64,000 nt of DNA from Lumbricus rubellus (taxonomy: Eukaryota; Annelida; Clitellata; Crassiclitellata; Lumbricidae): positions 49,149,245-49,213,244 of the forward strand of contig OX243815.1 of NCBI GenBank assembly GCA_945859605.1, read 5' to 3'. This document shows, in pieces, positions 24,246 through 34,902 of the stretch. The notes under the pieces were generated by a model. It ran no database searches and was not told the origin of the DNA. It saw only the letters and a list, made by a program, of their open reading frames with translations. Numbering within the stretch: the stretch's first letter is position 1; each line of letters starts with the position of its first letter. A program made the position numbers and the translations under genes.

Positions 24246-25796
24246 GATGTGTGTGTGTGTTTCACAGGCAATGGTTACGTTGGTGTCGTTGTGATGTGTG
24301 TCTGTGTGTGTGTGTGTGTTTCACAGGCAATGGTTACGTTGGTGTCGTTGTGATGTGATGTGTGCGTGTGTGTGTGTTTCACAGGCAATGGTTACGTTGG
24401 TGTCGTTGTGATGTGTGTGTGTTTTCAGGCAATGGTTACGTTGGTGTCGTTGTGATGTGTGTGTGTGTGTGTTTCACAGGCAATGGTTACGTTGGTGTCA
24501 TTGTGATGTGTGTGTGTGTGTGTGTTTCACAGGCAATGGTTACGTTGGTGTCGTTGTGATGTGTGTGTGTGTGTTTCACAGGCAATGGTTACGTTGGTGT
24601 CGTTGTGATGTGTGTCTGTGTGTGTGTGTGTGTTTCACAGGCAATGGTTACGTTGGTGTCGTTGTGATGTGTGTGTGTGTGTTTCACAGGCAATGGTTAC
24701 GTTGGTGTCGTTGTGATGTGTGTCTGTGTGTGTGTGTGTGTTTCACAGGCAATGGTTACGTTGGTGTCGTTGTGATGTGATGTGTGCGTGTGTGTGTGTG
24801 TTTCACAGGCAATGGTTACGTTGGTGTCGTTGTGATGTGTGTGTGTTTTCAGGCAATGGTTACGTTGGTGTCGTTGTGATGTGTGTGTGTGTGTGTTTCA
24901 CAGGCAATGGTTACGTTGGTGTCATTGTGATGTGTGTGTGTGTGTGTTTCACAGGCAATGGTTACGTTGGTGTCATTGTGATGTGTGTGTGTGTGTTTCA
25001 CAGGCAATGGTTACGTTGGTGTCGTTGTGATGTGTGTCTGTGTGTGTGTGTGTGTTTCACAGGCAATGGTTACGTTGGTGTCGTTGTGATGTGTGTGTGT
25101 GTGTGTTTCACAGGCAATGGTTACGTTGGTGTCGTTGTGATGTGTGTCTGTGTGTGTGTGTGTGTGTTTCACAGGCAATGGTTACGTTGGTGTCGTTGTG
25201 ATGTGATGTGTGCGTGTGTGTGTGTTTCACAGGCAATGGTTACGTTGGTGTCGTTGTGATGTGTGTGTGTTTTCAGGCAATGGTTACGTTGGTGTCGTTG
25301 TGATGTGTGTGTGTGTGTGTTTCACAGGCAATGGTTACGTTGGTGTCATTGTGATGTGTGTGTGTGTGTGTTTCACAGGCAATGGTTACGTTGGTGTCGT
25401 TGTGATGTGTGTGTGTGTGTTTCACAGGCAATGGTTACGTTGGTGTCGTTGTGATGTGTGTGTGTGTGTGTTTTCAGGCAATGGTTACGTTGGTGTCATT
25501 GTGATGTGTGTGTGTGTTTCACAGGCAATGGTTACGTTGGTGTCGTTGTGATGTGTGTGTGTGTGTGTTTTCAGGCAATGGTTACGTTGGTGTCGTTGTG
25601 ATGTGTGTGTGTGTTTCACAGGCAATGGTTACGTTGGTGTCGTTGTGATGTGTGTGTGTGTGTGTTTTCAGGCAATGGTTACGTTGGTGTCATTGTGATG
25701 TGTGTGTGTGTTTCACAGGCAATGGTTACGTTGGTGGTGTCGTTGTGATGTGTGTGTGTGTGTTTCACAGGCAATGGTTACGTTGGTGTCGTTGTG
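24246..25796 (+). repeat. Minisatellite of about 29 duplicated 3' splice sites plus exon c
   Basis: The unit is 44-61 bp: a (GT)n run, TTTCACAG or TTTTCAG, then GCAATGGTTACGTTGGTGTC and GTTGTG, followed by ATGTGTGT. Counting GGCAATGGTTACG gives 29 copies before the copy that is the true exon c start (25771). The unit is therefore the acceptor and first 26 coding nt of exon c joined to a GT microsatellite. Copies differ mainly in GT length and in one G/A change (GTCGTT or GTCATT). A CTG run at 24200-24240 abuts the left edge. Confidence 0.95.
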
Positions 25797-25902
25797 TCGC
25801 ATCAGAGTCGTCTTCATATCAAGCAGACGCGAGCGCTTTCCTTTTCAATTCCATTCTATCCAGTTGTCGAAGTTTCACTCGACCAGCACCAGGGGGAGGC
25901 AG
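25771..25902 (+). CDS. KIAA2013: KIAA2013 homologue, exon c (GNGYVG exon)
   Basis: Acceptor TTTCACAG/GC, donor GGCAG/GTGAGG, phase 1 in and out. It encodes GNGYVGVVVSHQSRLHIKQ and IPFYPVVEVSLDQHQGEA, matching the segment of the vertebrate protein around ANGFLALDVAANRLW and FVPFVQL. The first 26 nt and the acceptor are the same as the unit of the 29-copy array directly upstream. After GTCGTTGTG the exon diverges from the array, which marks where unique coding sequence begins. Confidence 0.9.
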
Positions 25903-26154
25903 GTGAGGAGGGTTAGGAGGAGGCGGAGGAGGACATCGTTCGATTCACATTTAATTTTTTCGTTCTATCACATTAATTACTTTATTTCACATTAATTACT
26001 TTATTTCACATTAAATACTTTATTTCACATGTTGTTGTTGCGATCATCTGACGACCATTTGAAAAACTCCATTCTCATGCACACTTCAATGCTTCTGCTG
26101 CTTGTGAATTACTTCAGCTGATTAATTACATAATTTATGCTAATTCCTAATATA

Positions 26155-26557
26155 CACTGTGTCCCAATAAATCGGGCACCCTTTTTATAACGTGAATAAA
26201 ACTGGCAAATATTCATCGATTGTCAAAATTTCTAAAGTGTTTTTATCCTAATATAATTATCTACAAAGTGGTAATTTATGAACGGCCCTCATTAAAAAAT
26301 TACGTCATAATGACGTCGTTAATTTACATATCGAAACTTAATGCTAAAGAAAAAGTTGTGTTCGATACGTAACATTTGAATTCTCTGATGCAAATGACGT
26401 TATTGTGACGTCAATATTCATGCCAGAAACTTCATATTCGAATCAGTGTAAGATAATTATCTCAGAATAAAAACAGTTTTGAAATTTTGAAAATCGATTA
26501 GATTTACCTGTTTCAATCACATTATGAAAAGGGTGCCCGATTTATTGGGACACAGTG
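26155..26557. mobile_element. Mariner-type MITE in the intron before exon d
   Basis: 403 bp flanked by TA. Ends CACTGTGTCCCAATAAATCG and the exact inverted form at 26557. Inverted similarity extends through most of the element (GGGCACCCTTTT arms, ATCGATTGTCAAAATT facing AATTTTGAAAATCGATT). Confidence 0.9.
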
Positions 26558-26799
26558 TATATGGAGCATTTTATAAATTATATGTAAATTTAACCTCGAT
26601 TGCTCTTACGGAGGAGGGGAGGGCAGTGCGCTCAACTGAAGAAAGATTTTAGAGACTTTATTTTGAAGGAAATTAACGGACTACAGTGTCGAATGTTTGC
26701 TTGTTTCTCTACTTTAATAGATTTTTTGTTGAAATATGATTCCTCTGATTTTTAGCTTTTTTATCTGTCTTATGCTCTCTATCTCTGTTTCATTTTCTG

Positions 26800-27080
26800 T
26801 GTATTTGTCTCTATCTGTGTCTTGCTGATATCTCTGTGTCCCTCTCTGTCTCTGTGTTTATCTGTCTTTCTGTCTATGTGTATCTATGCAGCAGCTATGT
26901 CCCTCTCTATTTATGTCTCTGTGTTTATCTGTCTTTCTGTCTATGTGTATCTATGCAGCAGCTATGTCCCTCTCTGTCTCTGTGTTTATCTGTCTTTCTG
27001 TCTATGTGTATCTATGCAGCAGCTATGTCCCTCTCTATTTATGTATCTGTGTTTATCTGTCTTTCTGTCTCTTTCCTTGT
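26800..27080 (+). repeat. Pyrimidine-rich minisatellite upstream of exon d
   Basis: Three copies of a 61-67 bp unit of CTCTGTCT and TTTATCTGTCTTTCTGTC type, each ending TCTATGCAGCAGCTATG (26883, 26950 and 27011). Each copy therefore carries a pyrimidine tract followed by CAG, which looks like a 3' splice site. More irregular CTCTGT sequence continues to the exon d acceptor. Confidence 0.85.
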
Positions 27081-27255
27081 CTTCTTGCTCAGTTGCTGAG
27101 TCTCTATTTGTCTTTGTCTTTGCCACTGTTTCTCTGTCTATGCGTCTCACTAACTCTTGTATGTCTATCTCTCTGTGTCCCTCTGTTTGTCTGTCTCTTT
27201 CTCAGCTTCTATGTCTGATGTCTGTGTGTGCTTTCTGTTTTTTGTCTTTTTTCAG

Positions 27256-27314
27256 CGGCTGTTGCAGTCGACATATTCCACGGAGTCTTACACAAGATCC
27301 AGTGCTTTCCTATG
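27256..27314 (+). CDS. KIAA2013: KIAA2013 homologue, exon d
   Basis: A 59-nt exon with pyrimidine tract and acceptor TTTTTTCAG/CG and donor TATG/GTGACA. It encodes AVAVDIFHGVLHKIQCFPM, corresponding to the EAVLLLREGLLRRVRCLQL region of the vertebrate protein. Phase 1 in, phase 0 out. It is too short to stand out as an ORF and was placed from phase, splice sites and similarity. A pyrimidine-rich minisatellite lies just upstream. Confidence 0.83.
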
Positions 27315-27508
27315 GTGACAAATTCTTCTTATAAATCAGATCTGTCTAGTTGTAGAAGGTAGTAAGTATGTAAGTAAGTACATTTCTTGTTAAGCCAATT
27401 GTATATCCGCACTCTGGTGAACTGCAATCAACTGTCAACACGAGAAGTACAGTGTTCTGAGTGTACATGTAAACGTCTTGTGCTGTAAATTATCAGCAAG
27501 AGAAGATA

Positions 27509-27730
27509 GGCAATGGTCATGTGATGATGGCAATGGTCATGGGATGATGGCAATGGTCATGTGATGATGGCAATGGTTGTGTGATGATGGCAATGGTCAT
27601 GTGATGATGGCAATGGTCGTGTGATGATGGCAATGGTCATGTGATGATGGCAATGGTCATGTGATGATGGCAATGGTCGTGTGATGATGGCAATGGTCAT
27701 GTGATGATGGCAATGGTCGTGTGATGATGG
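27509..27730 (+). repeat. 20-bp minisatellite (GGCAATGGTCATGTGATGAT)n
   Basis: About 11 copies, nearly perfect, with C/T and A/G changes at CAT/CGT/TGT. It lies in the intron after exon d. Confidence 0.93.
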
Positions 27731-28896
27731 CTTCAGGGGGGTGAGGCATACATTATTATGTTGTTGGTTTTCGTTGGTGGAAGTAACCTAGATACAGAGT
27801 GTATGCTCTGAGGTCATCACGATCACAGAGAAAAGAAACGGGTGTCGGCTTGAAGAAAAAGTCGTTCAAATGTTGGCTAATCTTTCGATAGGCACTGAAG
27901 GTGGATTAGCTTGCTTATTACAGACTCCATTCCTGTTGACCGGTAAACCCCCACAATGCCGGGGCATCATAAAGCAAATAGCCACTGTTCGCACGCAGTA
28001 CATAATAAAGCTGCAGACCCTTGTGGCCATGCACATTGCAAAATGAGAATACGCAAGGCATACATTGACTGTCTTGCCTTGCAGTATATATTGAGGTTAT
28101 ATGCGGTTCAGAGCTGAGGACTTCTGTAAATGTTCCATTAAAAACATTCAGACTTGAGACCAGAGTCTTTGAACACAAAAGTCATAATAGTCTCTGTTTT
28201 CAGCATGATAGTAGAGTTGCAGAACTTTGGACTTTTAACTCGAACTGTGTGTTGTCATTATCAGATGAGGGATATGAGATTGGGAAAATTATCTCTTTTT
28301 AAAAATTTATATCTGTTTGACTGTGAGAACATATCCATTTTTGTTTTTTTCCTTTTCATTCTTCTTTCTTTGAAAGTCTTTTTTGACGAGTAGATCACCA
28401 TCCTCTTCTACCTTTGACATGCAAACGACGTAGTGTCTTTTGTGCATGTTATCTTATCTTGACCATTACAACATTATTGTCTCTGTTGGCCATCTCTGTC
28501 TGCCTGCTTTACCTTCTAACTCTGCTTGTCGTCTAATCTCAATTTTCTTCAGTTGCAAGTCAGCTGTGAAGTTAGCACTAATTTTTTTTCTTTGATTATT
28601 CGGGTCTTATACAAGTATTGTTTTATTTTGTATGATTTTATTTTCATATTATTTTACTTTTTTCTGTCTCTTTGGCTACTGTCAGAAACTTTTCCTGCTG
28701 TGTTAAAAAAAATCCTGTCATCTCAGTACTTAAGGATAGAGCATTCCCTTCCTCCCTCTGCTTCAGGATGTTGTTATATGATGATAAAAGAACTACGAAA
28801 ACTCAGATATATTTGATCTGGTTGATTTGCAATGAGTTAAGAAATAGCCTGAGCGATATAATTAGCATTCATGTTGATGTGTGTGTGTGGGCGTAG

Positions 28897-28989
28897 GGTG
28901 AGGCGTGTGTCGTCGTGGAAACGGTGGCTTATGCTCATCGCAAGAGACCTTCCGTTATCGTCCAAGAATTACGAATACACAATCCTACA
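28897..28989 (+). CDS. KIAA2013: KIAA2013 homologue, exon e
   Basis: Acceptor GGGCGTAG/GGT, donor ACA/GTAAAG, 31 whole codons. It encodes GEACVVVETVAYAHRKRPSV followed by IVQELRIHNPT. The vertebrate protein has DCVLLQEDFLAHRGRPHVYLQ and IQLNNPT here, a clear match. The Pro/Gly-rich linker that precedes this block in mammals is absent. Confidence 0.88.
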
Positions 28990-29491
28990 GTAAAGCACTC
29001 ATCTAACTCTCTTCAAACCTTCGTAAAGCGTGCAGTATTACTTTGTCATCGCTTGATGGCTTTTTAATTTAGTCGAATAGTTTGGTTTGTAAGTTCGGTT
29101 TTCAGCAAAGGATTTAATGTCTGATTGCAGTGGAAATGTGTTGTGCTAAAGCAGACTTTGGCTTTAGCATAAATCCAGCAGTCTTTCAAATGTTGTTTAC
29201 TTCGGATTTTTTATGTCAGGCGTAATTGTATCTGTATTTCCTGTCTCCTCCTTTTCAACATGAGCTTTAGACTTTCTAGAAGAAGTTCTGATCATCTATA
29301 TAAGAATGTCTGATCTCTTTCTGTCTCTCGTTCTTTTACTTCATTTGATGCACAAATAAAGTTCTCATGTCATTTCTGAATTTGGATTCATGTGAATTTG
29401 GTAAAAAAATTAAAAAAAATTATTTATGTTGTTTGATGTGTATGAATTTGACTTGGTTCTTTGTTTCATGTTGTTTGATTTCTTTGATTAG

Positions 29492-29565
29492 GATAATGCG
29501 ATTGTAATGGATCTGCAGCAGATCGGCGTTTCTGATTGGTCAGGTGCCGTGACTCATCTGCATAG
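29492..29565 (+). CDS. KIAA2013: KIAA2013 homologue, exon f
   Basis: Acceptor TTTGATTAG/GAT, donor CATAG/GTCAGT, phase 0 in and 2 out. It encodes DNAIVMDLQQIGVSDWSGAV and THLHR, which follows HNPT as the ERVAALQTVG block does in the vertebrate protein. The exon is needed to bring the phase-0 donor of exon e to the phase-2 acceptor of exon g, which independently supports it. Confidence 0.83.
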
Positions 29566-29837
29566 GTCAGTCATCCTGAGTTGTTCTGTCGACAAACAAA
29601 CAAACAAACAAAACATCTGTCACACGTAATATTAATGACTATTGACTAAGAACTTGTGACGAATTGCCGGCAGGTAATTGAAACATAAGGACCCGAACCA
29701 ACTCAGTAAGTTGGGTTACTGAATTGGTTCAGGTAATTACTGTCATAATAATTAGATGTCAGTGAAGTTCAGAATGTTGTCTATATATGTGACATACTGC
29801 AACTCTGATGTTCTGGGTTTTGATTGAGTAAAACATT

Positions 29838-29930
29838 TGTCAATCAATCAATCAATCAATTGGTCAATCAATCAATCAGTCAGATATTTATGTAGCGCTC
29901 CTTCAAGATACATACAGATGAGAGGTCAAA
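29838..29930 (+). repeat. (AATC)n plus ATTTATGTAGCGCTCC dispersed motif
   Basis: An AATC microsatellite runs into GATATTTATGTAGCGCTCCT, then TCAAGATACATAC. The same joint (AATC or ATTC run, then ATTTATATAGCGCC, then CAAGGTACCTACTCAG) occurs at 8090-8150 and 42640-42705. Confidence 0.6.
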
Positions 29931-30170
29931 TACTGTGGGACAGATTCTCCTGTTTATCAATTTCATCTAAGCCTTCAAATCCTTGAGTTGTTTTTTTGTC
30001 CTGTAAAATGAACAGACTACTTATACTCTGATGATCTGATCTGAATAATTATAATATGGATTGTATTATTAAAATTATGTGCTCTTAGCTCTGTAGCAGA
30101 CCTTCTTAAAAGTTGTTAATTTACATACAACATTGAAAGTTGTTGCTGATTGGTTGTTCACATCGATTGT

Positions 30171-30345
30171 AAAACGACATCCAAACGACATCAAAACGAC
30201 ATCAAAACGACATCGAAACGACATCGAAACGACATCGAAACGACATCGAAACGACATCAAAACGACGTCAAAACGACGTCAAAACGACGTCAAAATGACG
30301 TCAAAACGACGTCAAAACGACATCAAAACGACATCAAAACGTTGA
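30171..30345 (+). repeat. 11-bp minisatellite (ACGACATCAAA)n before exon g
   Basis: About 15 copies with ATCAAA, ATCGAA and GTCAAA variants. The array ends 28 nt before the acceptor of exon g. Confidence 0.93.
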
Positions 30346-30373
30346 CATGTCATCATTTTTTCTTCTTGCACAG

Positions 30374-30514
30374 GACGAGCTCTGCACGGACATCATCGCA
30401 GATGGAGTTTGCGTTGACTGAGGGACGACTGTTGGATGAACAAGGAACTGGAAATATCAGCGTTGTTGTTGCAAATCTCAAACTGCCAGACACAATCTCA
30501 GTGAAAGGATCAAG
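30374..30514 (+). CDS. KIAA2013: KIAA2013 homologue, exon g
   Basis: Acceptor TTCTTGCACAG/G, donor TCAAG/GTAAGA, phase 2 in and out. It encodes TSSARTSSQMEFALTEGRLL and TGNISVVVANLKLP, with one sequon (NIS). It corresponds to the AFTSTLEKVGDHQFLL and GLVHLVVVAAKKL region. The acceptor lies 28 nt after the end of an 11-bp minisatellite (ACGACATCAAA). Confidence 0.87.
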
Positions 30515-30544
30515 GTAAGACTCTCTGACTGAAGATGATGACAG

Positions 30545-30910
30545 TGGATGATTTCTAATAATAATTTTGACAATTTATATGGTGCCGTAACATGGCCATG
30601 CTGTTACAAGGGTGCCTTACAAGGCAGCTAACAGGCATGATAAGCCATAGAGAACAAGTATGTTTTTAGCATGGATTTGAAAGAGTCCATTGAGCTGGCC
30701 GATCGAATAGCAAGAGGAAGTCTGTTCCGGCATCGAGGACCGGCGGCCGAGAATAAGTACGATCAGCAAAGCATGTTCTCATCCTCCGCAAACGCAGATC
30801 GGTCTTCTCAGATGATCTAAGCAGAAGCCTATCAGCAGAGTAATGAGTCTCTGTGCAGCAATCGCGTAAATATTTGCGTGTAGCGCCGTGAAGGGATTTC
30901 TAAGGAAGAT
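30545..30910 (+). repeat. Dispersed repeat with ATTTATAT-GGTGCC start
   Basis: An intronic stretch after exon g with GC content and texture unlike its surroundings. It begins AATTTATATGGTGCCGTAAC, then GTGCCTTACAAGGCAG, and has the look of the common ATTTATATAGCGCC-type dispersed repeats seen elsewhere in this window. No open frame. The exact ends are not defined. Confidence 0.45.
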
Positions 30911-31029
30911 CATTTGACAGCGGATGAACTGCTAAAGTCTTTTCAACTCTCGTATATTTTAATCCACTCACTGTTAGTCGTTAAACAACCGATTTCATTA
31001 GGACTGTGTTGCGAAAGTACCATGCAAAT

Positions 31030-31610
31030 TGTTGTCATTATTATTATTATTATTTATTATTATTATTATTATTATCGTCATCATTGTCATTATTATCATC
31101 GTCATTGTTATTATTGTTGTCATTGTTATTATTATTATCGTTATTATTGTTGTCATTGTTATTATTATCATCGTCATTGTTATTATTGTTGTCATTGTTA
31201 TTATTGTTGTCATCGTTTTTATTATTATTATCATCGTCATTGTTATTATTGTTGTCATTGTTATTATTATCATCATCGTCATTGTTATTATTGTTGTCAT
31301 TGTTATTATTGTTGTCATTGTTATTATTGTTGTCATTGTTATTATTATTATCGTTATTATTGTTGTCATTGTTATTATTATCATCGTCATTGTTATTATT
31401 GTTGTCATTGTTATTATTGTTGTCATCGTTTTTATTATTATTATCATCGTCATTGTTATTATTGTTGTCATTGTTATTATTATCATCATCGTCATTGTTA
31501 TTATTGTTGTCATTGTTATTATTGTTGTCATTGTTATTATTATCATCGTCATTATTATTATTGTTGTCATTGTTATTATTGTTTTCATTGTTGTTATTGT
31601 TGTCATCCGA
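31030..31610 (+). repeat. Triplet-based array (ATT/GTC/GTT) with 216-bp higher-order repeat
   Basis: About 580 bp of triplets such as TTATTATTGTTGTCATTG. A marker CATCGTTTTTATTATT recurs at 31211 and 31427, a 216-bp period. It ends about 145 bp before exon h. Open frames across it are a by-product of the 3-nt period. Confidence 0.92.
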
Positions 31611-31753
31611 GCGCTGGCTGTTCAGGAGTTGCTGAATTTTTTAGCCAAAATGAATGGTTTCTGTTTTGCTGACAAATATTAAATTACGAAATGAGTTGAA
31701 TTGAATCTCGTGATTGCATTTCCAACTGTCATTAGTCTTTCATTTACTTGTAG

Positions 31754-31853
31754 CACCTGGAATTTCCACGTGGTAACTGTTGTGCGCTATTCACCAGCAG
31801 AACAAATTCATGACATCCTGAGTTTGGCGAACTTAGCGCAACAAGTGAAGAGC
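31754..31853 (+). CDS. KIAA2013: KIAA2013 homologue, exon h
   Basis: Acceptor ACTTGTAG/C, donor AGAGC/GTAAGA, phase 2 in and 0 out. It encodes STWNFHVVTVVRYSPAEQIH and DILSLANLAQQVKS. The WNFHVVTVV strand and the amphipathic helix after it match the TVLWVVHVSGP and KELKALQDLA segments of the vertebrate protein. Confidence 0.88.
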
Positions 31854-32653
31854 GTAAGATATCAATCTTGAATTTGACGTACATGACCAAAACAAATACT
31901 GAGACAAAAGTTAGCCTTCACATGATTATGCGACATAGGATGATTTGTGTTCGTGGTTTTATCTTCTGAGAAATGTTGTCACAGACATTGGAAGTGAATC
32001 AGAAATTGAGATATAATTTATATCCAGCATCGAGAGTATCAACTACTTTGTAAACATCGACTGGTTGCTATTTAATTTAAATTATTTTACTTTGTAAACA
32101 TTGACTGATTGCTATTTAATGGAAGAAGAAGAAGAAGAAGACGATCCGTTTGTTTTGCTCTTCTGCTGATCATTCTTCTTTTGACGGTTGATGTTTAAAA
32201 ATAAGATTCGATCCTGAAACAGCGTTTTATGTTAAATTTCGCCAACTAATCAGCTCCTCTTCTCATTATCTCATTTCTCGAATGAATCTGCATCTTTGCG
32301 TAATTTAAAATCTTGTTGCGCAAATCACTTTGCGTTGTCAATGTCTTGAAGCTACAAGTGTATCATAGATCTGTGTTTACTTTGTAAAAGTCACACTCGT
32401 CTTCTTTTAGAAAATCTTAATAATAATTTCCTTGAGCAATCCGGTTGACAGACCACAACGGTTACAGTGTACAATTATGCAGTTTAAACAATTCACAAGA
32501 ATACAAATCACAAACCTTAACTACTAATACAACAGACGGCCTGCAATACAAATTGTTGCCTTGATTAATAATTAGTTTTGTTTTGAAGTGCTCATTGTTT
32601 CATTGTATGCAACAGAACTTTCTCAATTGATGTCTTTGTCGTCTGTTGTCTAG

Positions 32654-32722
32654 GATTTTGATGACGTCATGAATATTGAGCCAAAGATGCTTCGGAAAGA
32701 ACACAGCAGCATTTGGACTGCG
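32654..32722 (+). CDS. KIAA2013: KIAA2013 homologue, exon i
   Basis: A 69-nt, 23-codon exon: acceptor TTGTCTAG/GAT, donor GCG/GTAAAG. It encodes DFDDVMNIEPKMLRKEHSSI and WTA. The EH..-W-A pattern and its place just before LWSSGFGI match HQLLWAQLFSPGVEM of the vertebrate protein. Confidence 0.86.
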
Positions 32723-33569
32723 GTAAAGATTAGAACTGCAATCTAATCATTTGATTTGATCTGAACATCTACATCATTCCTATTCGGATATAGTATCAGT
32801 CACATTTCATCACTTTCTAGAGTTCATCAGTCACACTTGCTTTTAAGGTCGTGTAGAGGTCATAGAGGTTGACTATCATAATAAGATCTGAACAGCACAT
32901 TGTGACTGATTTATGATACGGATGATGAAGTCTCTGCTTCCTTCAGACTTTCTTAACAGTCGATGGATACATGAATAGCTGCGGCTGGAATAGGAAATTA
33001 TTTCAGAGATGGAATTAACACTTTAGCGATTCGAGAGTGTGCTAGAAGTGACTGGAAACCAATGCAGTTTATCATCATCTTTAAAGGGTTAATAGTTGGA
33101 AAGTGTCAAAGGACTAGGATAGATAAACTGGATTTTTGATGCCAGGGATTTAACTAAGCATTTTACACTCTTTTAAGAACCTCCTCTTCGTCGTCGTCAT
33201 CCTCCTCAGAAGTTGCAAACTAGATTCTTCCCAAATGACTCTGATGCATGCATGTTTAAGTAAGAGACAAAGTGGTTGTTGCTTTGCCCAGCAGTACGCA
33301 GCAGCATTCAAGTAAATCTTGTTTTCAATATGACATGGCGAAAGAAAGATGGAGGAGGCAGACGGGTGGCTTTTGAAAAGATCGATTGGGCAGAAACTGA
33401 ATCAGAATCAGCTAATTGTATTGTATTGTATTTGTATTTGTATTGTATTTGCATAGACTGAATTTATATAGCACATCTTGCTGTGCACACGAATTAGAGG
33501 CACGACTAATGTTCAGCAGAAGGCAGAGTTGCTTCTTAGCTGCCACAATGACATTTTGTCTTCTTTCAG

Positions 33570-33781
33570 TTATGGAGTTCTGGCTTCGGAATAAGTTATT
33601 CGTTGGCAGCAGGAGTTGTGAATGGAGATAAGATCAACTCGACGATGTACTACGTTCTCAGCAATGTTCCAAGTCCACGCTTTGAACTTCGTCGCCACGG
33701 ACGACGTGACGACGACGACGTTGCGGAACTTGAGATAATGCTCTACTCTCCAGATCGCTGTTACAAAGAACACCACACGCT
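33570..33781 (+). CDS. KIAA2013: KIAA2013 homologue, exon j (3' end duplicated downstream)
   Basis: Acceptor CTTCTTTCAG/TTA, donor CACGCT/GTAAGT, phase 0 in, 2 out. It encodes LWSSGFGISYSLAAGVVNGD, KINSTMYYVLSNVP (with an NST sequon), an acidic RRDDDDVAE loop and DRCYKEHHT. The region equals VNLTLYYMLSC and EDHCFSGHATMH of the vertebrate protein. The last 43 nt plus the donor are repeated immediately downstream (33792-33844) with donor GTACGT. Reading through the first donor meets a stop at once (CTG TAA), so only the first donor keeps the frame. Confidence 0.9.
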
Positions 33782-33844
33782 GTAAGTTTATTGCTCTACT
33801 CTCCAGATCGCTGTTACAAAGAACACCACACGCTGTACGTTTTC
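33739..33844 (+). repeat. 53-bp tandem duplication across exon j 5' splice site
   Basis: Copy 1 is 33739-33791, copy 2 is 33792-33844, joined head to tail. The copies carry the end of exon j, the donor and a few intron bases. They differ at the donor (GTAAGT against GTACGT) and at the last bases. Copy 2 is a potential second donor. It would add 53 nt, not a multiple of three, behind an in-frame TAA. Confidence 0.9.
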
Positions 33845-34048
33845 TGATCAATTTAATCTTCATCTCAAGAAACGCATTTAGTTGTAGAACTTTCAATCTC
33901 GATGATGACGTTGATAGTTGCATTCTTCTACAACAACTCCACTCATCATCATCGTCATCGTCGTCGTCGTCGTTGATGATGTTGGCAAAGGTTTTTGATT
34001 GACATGCGCAAGTGATGCTGTCTCAATCCATCGGCCACTGACTGTGAC

Positions 34049-34568
34049 TGTCAGCTAATTTAATCAGTGCACGCCGATTGTCGTACAGCGACGTAAGTAG
34101 GCCAGGTGCAAATTGCCGCGCGGCGTCTGCACAGGTGATTGTCTGGACAGCACGTGACGTCTAGACGAGCGTACGTTAATTGTACAAGAAGGGAGTGGAA
34201 GTGAAGAAGGAGAGTTGCGTGTTGAGAGCCGTTGAGATAGGCTGTAAGAGTTGTTGTTGAGTTGCGATAGAGTAGACTGATGAAGATAGTAGTCGTGTAG
34301 TTGTTATGATAACGCAAGTGTAGTCATTGTTGTGTTGTTGCTGATCGTTTTACTTTATATCGGATTTTGGAGTATAATAAGAAGAGTTAAACACGTCGTC
34401 GTTGTTGGTTAACAAAACAGTGAAAGACTGTAGATTCTTTAACCTAGCCATTTAGCTAATGAAACAGTTATCTAGGGATAGGCCTACGCTACCACGAACT
34501 TATACGAAGAAGCTTCCGAAGAGACTGAAGGTCACACGTAGAGAAGAAGAGGGAAAAGACTTGTGACA
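34049..34568 (+). repeat. 5' LTR of the Gmr1-like element
   Basis: 520 bp, TG...CA ends, same as 39828-40347 by eye. The sequence GTAGGCCAGGTGCAAATTG lies near its start, and a purine-rich AGAAGAAGAGGGAAAAG near its end. It is followed by TTTGGTGTCGTTGCGGTG, whose TGG start fits a tRNA primer-binding site, though the tRNA was not identified. Confidence 0.95.
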
Positions 34569-34902
34569 TTTGGTGTCGTTGCGGTGAGATAACGATCCAA
34601 GTTGCAGGATAACGATCCAAGTTGCAGGAGAACGATCGTAGTTACGAACGGAGGGATTCTATTCAATCAACAGACGTTGTGGAGGAACGGACGCTGTGAA
34701 TTTATCGAGGAGCCGAGCACACGGGAGAAGCAACGATACATCGAGCATCCGTACGTCAGTGAGAAACGACAACACAACGACTACAAGGTAGAAAAACTTG
34801 CTTGTCTATTGAAGTTTGCTTAAAGAATTGAAGTCAGTCAATTGCAAACATTTGAAGAGTAGCCTACTATTTTATCGAGCATCTGTAAAGTAAAGAAGTA
34901 AG

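Noticed and set aside
27509..27730. Common origin of the 20-bp minisatellite and the exon c array, since both contain GGCAATGGT
   Set aside because: Only nine bases are shared; this is likely chance.
27918..28178. 86-codon minus-strand ORF in the intron after exon d
   Set aside because: It looks somewhat protein-like (a few Cys, LYDAPALWGF), but no family was recognised, and no splice or start context was convincing.
30914..31682. ORFs of CYYCCH, LLLLLS and VIIVVI repeats on both strands
   Set aside because: They come from the triplet array; the true exon h lies just after it.
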